12,787 bases of DNA from Acidobacteriota bacterium (GTDB taxonomy: Bacteria; Acidobacteriota; Terriglobia; UBA7540). The notes beneath the pieces are model-generated. The model saw only the letters and a list, made by a program, of their open reading frames with translations, made no database searches and was not told the origin of the DNA. Positions 7,207 through 12,557 of this stretch are shown in pieces. Where the stretch lies: positions 1 to 12,787 of the forward strand of contig JAKASC010000043.1 of the NCBI GenBank assembly GCA_021828245.1, written 5' to 3'. Position numbers and translations under genes: made by a program. Numbering within the stretch: the stretch's first letter is position 1; every line of letters starts with the position of its first letter.

Positions 7207-8389
7207 AGGAACTCCGGCGTCGCTCGGCTTCCGCTTGCCCGCCGAAACCGCGCCGCACGAAGCCACTTGGATCGCTTGGCCCCACAATGTGACGGACTGG
7301 CCGGCTCGTTTTGGCCCCATTCCGTGGGTTTACGGCGACCTGGTGCGCAAGCTCGCGGCCGGCGAGGTGGTCCGCATCCTGGTTAACTCCGCCCGGCACG
7401 AGGCTCGGGCGCGCCGCCTGTTGGCGCGGGTTGGAGCGGACAGTTCGCGCATCCAGTTCTTTCGCATTCCCACCAACCGCGGTTGGACGCGCGATTGCGG
7501 CCCGCTTTTCCTCCAGCGGCCGCCCGCTCCGGGCGCGGCGCATGGCGAGTTGGCCATTCTCCGTTTTCGCTTCAACGCCTGGGCCAAGTATCCTGACTGG
7601 CAACGGGACAACCGTGTGCCCGAACGCGTTGCCAAAGCCCTCGGAGTACGCATCTTTGAGGCCCGCCATGGCGAGAGCCTTGTGGTGCTCGAAGGCGGAG
7701 CCATTGACGTGAATGGCTGCGGGACGCTGTTGGCAACCGAAGAATGTCTTCTCGATCCTACCGTTCAAGTCCGCAACCCCGGCCTCGGCCGCGCCGACCT
7801 AGAAAAAATCTTCCGCGATTTCCTTGGCGCACATCACATTCTATGGCTCGCTCGTGGCATTGCCGGCGATGATACCCACGGCCATGTGGACGATTTCTGC
7901 CGATTCACAGGCCCCCGCACGGTCGTCCTTTGCCAAGAAAGCAATCCGCATGATGAGAATTATCGGCCGCTTGAGGAAAACCGCGAGAGACTGGAAGGCA
8001 TGAAAACCGAAGACGGGTCGCGGCTGGAGATTGTCCGCTTGCCTATGCCGCAGCCCGTCTTCTTTGAGGGCCGCCGACTGCCCGCCAGCTACGCGAATTT
8101 TTATGTGGCGAATGCTGCCGTCCTGGTGCCGACGTTCAATGATCCTCACGATCGCCTGGCGCTGGGCATTCTCTGTGAGCTTTTTCCGGATCGTCCCGTG
8201 GTTGGCATCCATTCACTCGATCTGGTATGGGGTCTTGGAACCCTCCACTGCATGACGCAGCAGCAACCCTCCCGTGATGGCCCGGTCCGAACACTCCGGG
8301 CACTGCCCAGAGGATGCCTCTGCAAGTCGCTCAGAGATGATTGCACTCCTGTGCGCCCAAAGTCAGAAAGTGCGGGGGACGGGATTTGA
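7196..8389 (+). CDS. aguA: Agmatine deiminase (3' end possibly frameshifted)
   Basis: Agmatine iminohydrolase of the guanidino-modifying (Porphyromonas-type deiminase) fold, converting agmatine to N-carbamoylputrescine for AguB. Motifs in order: ETAPHEATWIAWPHN, WTRDCGPLF (Asp100), the GGAIDVNGCGTLLATEECLL block, GIAGDDTHGHVDDFCRF (His230, Asp232), NFYVANAAVLVPTFND and the catalytic Cys352 in GLGTLHCMTQQQP. GTG at 7196 has GGAG seven bases upstream and overlaps the aguB stop by 11 bases, giving translational coupling. An ATG at 7133 is in frame but lacks conserved sequence. Homology should end at QQQP (residue 358). The remaining 39 or so residues are Arg/Cys-rich, cover two hairpins and run 19 bases into the opposite-strand tRNA. 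A TGA at 8275-8277, one base out of frame, is the likely ancestral stop. Confidence 0.93.
   Translation: MKDEGTPASLGFRLPAETAPHEATWIAWPHNVTDWPARFGPIPWVYGDLVRKLAAGEVVRILVNSARHEARARRLLARVGADSSRIQFFRIPTNRGWTRDCGPLFLQRPPAPGAAHGELAILRFRFNAWAKYPDWQRDNRVPERVAKALGVRIFEARHGESLVVLEGGAIDVNGCGTLLATEECLLDPTVQVRNPGLGRADLEKIFRDFLGAHHILWLARGIAGDDTHGHVDDFCRFTGPRTVVLCQESNPHDENYRPLEENRERLEGMKTEDGSRLEIVRLPMPQPVFFEGRRLPASYANFYVANAAVLVPTFNDPHDRLALGILCELFPDRPVVGIHSLDLVWGLGTLHCMTQQQPSRDGPVRTLRALPRGCLCKSLRDDCTPVRPKSESAGDGI
8281..8322. repeat. Two consecutive short hairpins in the aguA tail
   Basis: CCCGG (8281-8285) pairs with CCGGG (8296-8300) across a ten-base loop. CAGAGG (8308-8313) pairs with CCTCTG (8317-8322) across ATG. 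They start just after the out-of-frame TGA at 8275, where a 3' untranslated region would begin if that stop is the true one. No U-tract follows either, so terminator function is uncertain. Confidence 0.4.
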
Positions 8390-8454
8390 ACCCGCACGGA
8401 CTTGCGTCCAGCAGCTTCCAAGGCTGTTGCGTCTGCCGGTTCCGCCACCCCCGC
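8371..8454 (-). tRNA. Class II tRNA with Leu-type body and UGG (Pro) anticodon
   Basis: An 84-base cloverleaf. Acceptor GCGGGGG/CCCCCGC is fully paired; T8; D arm GCG/CGC around GAACCGGCAGA with A14 and G18G19. The anticodon stem ACAGC/GCTGC has four pairs and an A27-C43 mismatch, and its loop is CTTGGAA. The variable arm is GGAC-GCAA-GTCC. The T arm GCGGG/CCCGT carries loop TTCAAAT (one G-U). Discriminator is A73 and CCA is not encoded. The long variable arm, GGCGGAA...GGCAGACGC D region and A73 are those of bacterial tRNA-Leu. With the loop set by the CAGC/GCTG stem, position 33 is T and 34-36 are TGG (complement of 8418-8420), a proline anticodon. Pro tRNAs are class I, so this is a chimera or a mutated Leu tRNA. 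Its 3' end overlaps the aguA tail. Confidence 0.85.
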
Positions 8455-8478
8455 CCACCAAGAGGGATGTACAGGAAT

Positions 8479-8487
8479 ATGGTATCA
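8479..8487 (-). promoter_or_regulatory. Candidate extended -10 for the tRNA
   Basis: Minus-strand TGATACCAT: TG, one base, TACCAT (four of six). Initiation near 8472 would leave a 5' leader of about 18 bases for RNase P to remove before 8454. The same nine bases occur at 10712-10720 upstream of a secreted-protein gene. No clear -35. Confidence 0.35.
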
Positions 8488-8536
8488 TGCGGATCAAGGC
8501 GCAGGTCTTGGAAGCCTCGCCGCCTTGGAGGGAAAA

Positions 8537-9058
8537 ATGCAAAGGGTCGGGCTGTTCGTCGACGGCGCTAATATGTTCTACGCACAGCGAGATAACCACT
8601 GGCACATAGACTGGCGCCTAGTATTTCACTTCTTCACGGACAACAAGGAAAAGGCCTGTGCTTACTATTTTACTGCCACCCCCCCCGTCGGTGACTCGGA
8701 GAGAGTCACAAAATACCGCCGATTCAAGACGGCACTGCAGAGTATCGGCTACAGCGTCGTCGACAAGGAGGTTCGGGTCATCAAAGGCGATGACCCGGCG
8801 GGCCCGCTAAAAGTGAAGGGCAATCTGGACATCGAGCTTGTCTTCAGGCTGCTTACTGAGGCCAATACTTACGACGAAGTCGTGCTGATGGGATGCGACA
8901 GCGATTACATTCCCATCATCACCCACTTGCGCGCCATCGGCAAGGTCGTGAGCATCGTGGGGCGCAGGGGGTCAACATCAAATGATTTGATCAACGTCGC
9001 TAATAGGTTCATTGACTTGGACACCATTCGACCCCGGATCGAGAGGAAGAGGGGCTGA
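8537..9058 (+). CDS. NYN domain protein (LabA/DUF88-like, PIN-fold ribonuclease family)
   Basis: A 173-residue protein consisting of little more than a NYN domain, a PIN-like fold with metal-binding acidic residues presumed to cleave RNA. Conserved elements: VGLFVDGANMFY (Asp9, Asn12), the KGNLDIELVFRLL helix (Asp98) and VVLMGCDSDYIPIITHLRAIGKVVSIVG (Asp121, Asp123), followed by STSNDLINVANRFIDL. All four expected acidic positions are there, so catalysis is plausible; the RNA target is unknown. ATG at 8537 has GGAGGG (8527-8532) a few bases upstream. The same frame is open back to 8402, but that part would overlap the tRNA. It ends just before a strong bidirectional terminator and has no operon partner. 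Confidence 0.9.
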   Translation: MQRVGLFVDGANMFYAQRDNHWHIDWRLVFHFFTDNKEKACAYYFTATPPVGDSERVTKYRRFKTALQSIGYSVVDKEVRVIKGDDPAGPLKVKGNLDIELVFRLLTEANTYDEVVLMGCDSDYIPIITHLRAIGKVVSIVGRRGSTSNDLINVANRFIDLDTIRPRIERKRG

Positions 9059-9060
9059 AA

Positions 9061-9112
9061 ATAAAAGTGGGGGCTCATTAGATTGGCCCCCTTCATTCGT
9101 GAGCCCCCTCAT
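9061..9112. terminator. Bidirectional intrinsic terminator
   Basis: GGGGGCTCA (9069-9077) and TGAGCCCCC (9100-9108) form a perfect 9-bp stem with a 22-base loop. On the minus strand it is followed by ACTTTTATTTT (9068 downwards), a good U-rich tail for the receiver-like gene. On the plus strand TCATTTATTAT follows, ending NYN transcripts. It sits between the two convergent stops, as expected. Confidence 0.75.
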
Positions 9113-9125
9113 TTATTATGGGGGC
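9069..9125. repeat. Four GGGGGC/GCCCCC blocks with equal 11-base spacers
   Basis: Blocks GGGGGC (9069-9074), GCCCCC (9086-9091), GCCCCC (9103-9108) and GGGGGC (9120-9125) are each separated by exactly 11 AT-rich bases (17-base period). They can fold as two tandem 6-bp hairpins or as one longer central hairpin (blocks 1 with 3), so mutually exclusive structures exist. Blocks 1-3 overlap the terminator. Confidence 0.7.
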
Positions 9126-9197
9126 ATCCATTTTGTGTTGTGGCCGAAGTCCGACTGGCGGAACATCCGACGCACAAGCCTTGGAAGCATTTTTAGT

Positions 9198-9596
9198 CTA
9201 ACCCGTCGAGGTCGGTTTGTCAACGCTATTCGGACGTCCGATCTTGGCCCTTTCCTCGATAGCTTCAATCAGCGCCGCCAGGTCTATCGGGCGAAAGAAA
9301 ATTTTTTCAAAGCCACGGTTTCGCGCAACGGATTCCGGCAGCGTCGCGCGGCTTGCGACAAGCCACAATGGAATCATTTCAGCCCATCGGCTGAGGGCCC
9401 TGACCTCAGCCTCCGGCTGACTGCTCTCGGAAAGATCAGCTATCATCAGCGCCGGCAACGAACGAGTGCGTGCCAAGCTTGCCACCGCACTGGCCACGGA
9501 CGCGAAAGCTTCAACTTCGATTCCTTCTTCGATGAGTTGCGCCCGCAAGAGCGCGCGCAGACGCCACTCTTTTCCAGCCAGAATTACGCGGCCCAT
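9198..9596 (-). CDS. Degenerate response-regulator receiver domain protein
   Basis: A stand-alone 132-residue protein with the alternating hydrophobic-strand/helix pattern of CheY-like receivers. Strand 1 is GRVILAGKEW, strand 3 is ALMIADLS with Asp54 at the phosphorylation position, strand 4 is PLWLVAS with Ser82, and strand 5 is KIFFRP with Arg102 where Lys is normal. The acidic pair after strand 1 that binds magnesium is replaced by Gly8-Lys9, with Glu10 one place on, so it is probably a pseudo-receiver that does not use standard phosphotransfer. No output domain or nearby histidine kinase. I chose ATG at 9596, which fits the domain start. There is no Shine-Dalgarno, and a -10-like TATACT lies nine bases upstream, suggesting leaderless translation. 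The frame remains open to 9797, but that extension lacks domain character and overlaps the divergent gene. Confidence 0.72.
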   Translation of the reverse strand: MGRVILAGKEWRLRALLRAQLIEEGIEVEAFASVASAVASLARTRSLPALMIADLSESSQPEAEVRALSRWAEMIPLWLVASRATLPESVARNRGFEKIFFRPIDLAALIEAIEERAKIGRPNSVDKPTSTG

Positions 9597-9604
9597 GCGC
9601 GACC

Positions 9605-9610
9605 AGTATA
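9605..9610 (-). promoter_or_regulatory. Candidate -10 box for the receiver-like gene
   Basis: TATACT (minus strand, five of six) predicts initiation near 9598, only two bases from the ATG at 9596, which would make the mRNA leaderless. TTTTCA (9631-9626) is a possible -35 but its 15-base spacing is short. The opposite strand reads TATAAA at 9607-9612, so a divergent use cannot be excluded. Confidence 0.4.
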
Positions 9611-9625
9611 AACATTGAGAGAGGA

Positions 9626-9642
9626 TGAAAACACCATTTTCA
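9626..9642. promoter_or_regulatory. AT-rich inverted repeat in divergent promoter region
   Basis: TGAAAA-CACCA-TTTTCA: perfect 6-bp arms around five bases, in the 143-base space between the divergent receiver-like and epimerase genes. It overlaps the position of a minus-strand -35. Size and place suit a dimeric repressor's operator; function is inferred. Confidence 0.35.
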
Positions 9643-9739
9643 CCGTGCCGTGACGCTTGTGCTAAGCTACGGGGCGGGGTGGTTGCATGCGGGTTAGGCC
9701 ATGGGCTCGGCCTGCCTTCGCCATGTGAGAGGTCAAGGA

Positions 9740-10639
9740 ATGCAAGTTCTTGTTTCCGGTTCAACGGGGCTCGTCGGCGGGGCGCTGGTGCCGGCATTGG
9801 AAGCTGCCGGTCATCACGTCACGCGATTGGTTCGCCAACCGTTAGCAGCCGGCGAAGACGTCCTGACCTGGGACCCTCCGGCTCGAGGCCCGGATGCGGA
9901 CGCTTTGCAAGAGTTCGACGCCGTGATTCATCTGGCCGGCGAAAGCGTGGCGCATCGGTGGACGGAAAATCACAAGGCCCGCATTCGGACCAGCCGAGTG
10001 ACCGGAACGGCTCTGTTAGCCCAAGCTTTGGCAGCCGCCCGCATTCCGCCTCGCGCTCTGATAGCCGCCTCGGCGGTGGGTTATTACGGCAATCGAGGCG
10101 CGGAGCTGCTGAACGAATCGAGCGCCTCCGGCACCGGTTTTCTCGCGGAGGTTTGCCGGGACTGGGAAGCCGCGACGGAGCCCGCGGCCGCCAATGGACT
10201 TCGCGTCGTCAACCTCCGCCTCGGCATGGTCCTCAGCCGCAAAGGTGGCGCGCTCGCGCGCATGTTGCCGGCGTTTCGAATGGGATTGGGCGGCCCCATC
10301 GCCGGCGGGGAGCAATACATAAGTTGGATAGCGCTCGATGACCTCGTGCAAGTGATTCTGTTCACTCTGACTGAAACTTCGCTGCGGGGCGCCGTTAATG
10401 CCGTCGCCCCCCGTCCGGCTACGAATGCGGAGTTCACTCACACCTTGGCCAAGCTCCTTCACCGGCCCGCCGTTCTGCCCTTACCGGCCTCTGCCGTTCG
10501 ACTGCTGTTCGGAGAAATGGGGCAGGAACTTCTTCTTTCGAGCCAGCGCGCGGAGCCTACCCGCCTGTTGGCTGCCGGTTTCCACTTCGAATATCCCGAT
10601 ATCGAATCCGCCTTGCGCCATATCCTGAAAACCGCTTAA
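9740..10639 (+). CDS. TIGR01777 family epimerase/oxidoreductase (SDR, YfcH/SDR39U1-like)
   Basis: A 299-residue extended short-chain dehydrogenase-like protein. The N-terminal Rossmann fold has the glycine motif GSTGLVGGAL (7-16). HLAGESVAHRWTENHKARIRTSR (64 on), SAVGYYGNRG (111-120, Tyr at 115/116), the RLGMVLSRKGGAL block (160-172) and ISWIALDDLV (194-203) follow the TIGR01777 order. The C-terminal DUF1731-type segment ends LLLSSQRAEPTRLLAAGFHFEYPD. The reaction is not established for this family; despite the name, substrate and product are unknown. ATG at 9740 has GAGAGG (9727-9732) seven bases upstream. The 13-residue upstream extension to GTG 9701 is unlikely. It is transcribed away from the receiver-like gene. 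Confidence 0.92.
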   Translation: MQVLVSGSTGLVGGALVPALEAAGHHVTRLVRQPLAAGEDVLTWDPPARGPDADALQEFDAVIHLAGESVAHRWTENHKARIRTSRVTGTALLAQALAAARIPPRALIAASAVGYYGNRGAELLNESSASGTGFLAEVCRDWEAATEPAAANGLRVVNLRLGMVLSRKGGALARMLPAFRMGLGGPIAGGEQYISWIALDDLVQVILFTLTETSLRGAVNAVAPRPATNAEFTHTLAKLLHRPAVLPLPASAVRLLFGEMGQELLLSSQRAEPTRLLAAGFHFEYPDIESALRHILKTA

Positions 10640-10711
10640 ATCGAGAGGGATGGATGACGCTGCTCCTCGAAGTCGCGCTAAAGGCTCGCCGTGGGGCAAA
10701 TCCCATAAAAG

Positions 10712-10720
10712 TGATACCAT
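10712..10720 (+). promoter_or_regulatory. Candidate extended -10 for the first secreted-protein gene
   Basis: TGATACCAT, identical to the nonamer upstream of the tRNA on the other strand. Predicted initiation near 10727 lies 36 bases before the ATG at 10763. No clear -35. It lies in the 123-base intergenic space after the epimerase gene. Confidence 0.4.
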
Positions 10721-10762
10721 CATATCTAAGGACGTAGGGCCGGACACCGGGTGCATCGTGCG

Positions 10763-11473
10763 ATGACGTTACGGCGCAAGGATAGGGCGGCCTCACAGGG
10801 TTCGCTTCGAGGGTGGGGCGCAAGACTCGGCGCGGTGCTGGCAGTTGCCTTACTTTGCGGGCCGGCGATGAGGGCCGATGAATTCGGTAAGGTGTCTCAT
10901 TATCGGGTTCGCCTTTTTTCGATGGGCACGCTGAGGATAGCGACGCGCACCGGCGACATTACTATTATCGGGTGGGATCATCCGCACGTCGAGATTCGTG
11001 CGAGAAAGGTTGTTCGAGCCGGCAACGCCAAAGAAGCCGAGCGGCTCTACCGACGTTATCAAGTGCGGCTCCAAGGAGTGGACCGCGAGGTTCGACTCGA
11101 GACCATTTATCCGCCCCGCCGCCCCTGGCGGCCTTTTCGCGACGAATCCAAATTGACGGTTAATTTCCGCATCCACATGCCTTATGACGCCGGTTTGGTC
11201 CTCCACGTCGTTGATGGAGATGTGACTCTTCGCGGGTTGACGGGAAACCAGAAAATCTTGGTGAACTATGGCGATGTGGAAGACGACTTGGTGTCCGCCA
11301 ACATTGTGCGCTCCTTGTACGCTCACACCTGGCTGGGAACAATTCAGAGCGATTTGAACGGGACCGACGGATCGGGCTTTCGCCAGAAGACGGTTTTTTG
11401 GAACCCCTATGGCCGGCAAACCGTAAATATCTACGTAAGGATGGGCGGCGTGTTTATTTACAGCGGGAACTAA
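10763..11473 (+). CDS. Secreted beta-rich protein of unknown function (DUF4097-like)
   Basis: A 236-residue protein with an Arg-rich N-terminus, a hydrophobic core (about 19-35, GARLGAVLAVALLCGPA) and a signal-peptidase site after AMRA (residue 38), so export is expected. The mature part is mostly short beta-strands: MGTLRIATRTGDITIIGWDH near its start and DAGLVLHVVDGDVTLRGLTGNQKILVNYGDVEDDLVS later repeat the pattern hydrophobic-G-D-hydrophobic seen in DUF4097/putative adhesin proteins. A basic, Trp/Pro-containing loop (YPPRRPWRPFRDESK) separates the halves. The start is uncertain: GTG at 10751 is in frame four codons earlier, and neither has a good ribosome site. It precedes a second exported repeat protein by 136 bases on the same strand; the two are probably related in function. 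Confidence 0.75.
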   Translation: MTLRRKDRAASQGSLRGWGARLGAVLAVALLCGPAMRADEFGKVSHYRVRLFSMGTLRIATRTGDITIIGWDHPHVEIRARKVVRAGNAKEAERLYRRYQVRLQGVDREVRLETIYPPRRPWRPFRDESKLTVNFRIHMPYDAGLVLHVVDGDVTLRGLTGNQKILVNYGDVEDDLVSANIVRSLYAHTWLGTIQSDLNGTDGSGFRQKTVFWNPYGRQTVNIYVRMGGVFIYSGN

Positions 11474-11609
11474 CGTGTGAGCCGCTTCTCTTGGTTGTGC
11501 GCCTCACCCTGGCGGCCGGGCTGTTGTCGGGCCTTCCCTTCACGCCGCAATCGCCAGGCACGGACAATTGAAAACCAACGCGCAAGGGTGCTATGAGGGA
11601 GCGATGAGA

Positions 11610-12506
11610 ATGAGTCGGCGCATCATTTTGGTTACGACCGTGGCCGTGTTCGCGCTCGGGACGATTGCAGGGGCGCAAACACGCATCACGAAAACGCTAA
11701 ATTTATCGCCCGGCGGCGAATTTGTCCTGAATTCGGACCAAGGCAGCGTGACGGTCAGCGGACTCAGCCGCCACGGGGCACGCCTTGTCATCACGTCCAA
11801 TCGGGAGCGGTTGAACAAGCTGTTTGAAATCACGTATCTCGTGAGCCCGGGGCGGGTTCAAGTAACGATTCATCGGCGAGAACAGAGTTGGTGGTTCAAC
11901 CACACCAATTTGCACATTGACGTGACCGTTCCAACCCAAACCCGACTCAACATCCGAACCGGAGGCGGCGCGATTCGCACCTCGGAATTGGAAGGAGATG
12001 AGCTGCTGGTCACTTCCGGCGGCAGCATCTACGTCTCTGATCTGAACGGACGCCTCACAGCCCGCACTTCGGGTGGTCCCATCCGCCTTCGGGAGGTAAC
12101 TGGCGATGCCCAACTTTCCACCTCCGGCGGGCCTATTGACGTTGGTTCGTTGGAAGGTTCGCTGATCGCCCGCACGAGCGGTGGCCCGATCCGCATCGAA
12201 GGCCTCAGCGGTCGGGTGGATGCGCAAACCTCGGGCGGACCCATTGATGCCGTCTTGGCTCGAGGGGATGCCGACGGCGGCATCCTGGAAACCTCCGGCG
12301 GCTCGATCCACGTGGCCCTCGACCCAGAGGTTAATCTTGAAGTGGACGCTTCAACTTCCGGGGGCAGTGTCACCACAGATTTGCCCCTGCGTCGGATGGG
12401 CAAAATTTCGCGTTCGAGCTTCCACGGGCTCCTGGGGTCGGGCGGCGCCTTATTGCGGCTGCACACGAGCGGCGGGTCCATCCGCATTACCTCACGGCAC
12501 AGCTAA
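11610..12506 (+). CDS. Secreted DUF4097-type beta-solenoid protein with 18-residue TSGG repeats
   Basis: A 298-residue exported protein with signal peptide MSRRIILVTTVAVFALGTIA and a cleavage site after AGA (residue 22). An N-terminal beta domain (about 23-110) is followed by repeats headed TGGG/TSGG at residues 117, 135, 153, 171, 189, 207, 228, 249 and 286: five exact 18-residue steps, then 21, 21 and 37. The middle units alternate TSGGPIR and TSGGPID. Such regular G-rich turns with two short strands suggest a right-handed beta-helix-like stack, the usual reading for DUF4097. The role is unknown; surface or envelope adhesion is the family guess. ATG at 11610 has GGGAG eight bases upstream and gives a standard signal peptide. 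ATG at 11604 is an equally framed alternative. No lipobox or LPxTG anchor is seen. Confidence 0.88.
   Translation: MSRRIILVTTVAVFALGTIAGAQTRITKTLNLSPGGEFVLNSDQGSVTVSGLSRHGARLVITSNRERLNKLFEITYLVSPGRVQVTIHRREQSWWFNHTNLHIDVTVPTQTRLNIRTGGGAIRTSELEGDELLVTSGGSIYVSDLNGRLTARTSGGPIRLREVTGDAQLSTSGGPIDVGSLEGSLIARTSGGPIRIEGLSGRVDAQTSGGPIDAVLARGDADGGILETSGGSIHVALDPEVNLEVDASTSGGSVTTDLPLRRMGKISRSSFHGLLGSGGALLRLHTSGGSIRITSRHS
11958..12365 (+). repeat. 54-bp coding tandem repeat
   Basis: The DNA encoding the TSGG units recurs every 54 bases from 11958 to 12228 and every 63 bases after that to 12354. The nucleotide sequences are diverged, especially at third positions (ACTTCGGGT, ACCTCCGGC, ACGAGCGGT, ACCTCGGGC for the TSG codons). 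This indicates old duplication kept by selection on protein rather than recent slippage. Confidence 0.8.
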
Positions 12507-12557
12507 AACCTCTTGGCCTCTGTTTTTCCCAAGGCTACGGCAGAAAGCGAGCCGCTG

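Noticed and set aside
8402..8536. Upstream extension of the NYN gene
   Set aside because: It would run through the tRNA gene, and the ATG at 8537 has a good ribosome site next to the first conserved strand.
9639..9668. TTCACC-18-TAAGCT as an epimerase promoter
   Set aside because: Only four and three matches to consensus; too weak to list as a feature.
9597..9797. 67-residue N-terminal extension of the receiver-like protein
   Set aside because: Composition is Arg/Pro/His-rich, it overlaps the start of the divergent epimerase gene and the promoter region, and the receiver fold begins at the internal ATG.
11491..11571. 26-residue frame with signal-peptide-like hydrophobic stretch between the two secreted-protein genes
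   Set aside because: It needs a TTG or GTG start without a ribosome site and ends right after the hydrophobic part; most likely chance in GC-rich DNA or a decayed signal peptide.
11958..12365. Regular 54-base periodicity as a possible CRISPR or non-coding tandem repeat
   Set aside because: The repeats are in frame, diverged at third positions and encode TSGG units; there are no identical repeats with unique spacers.
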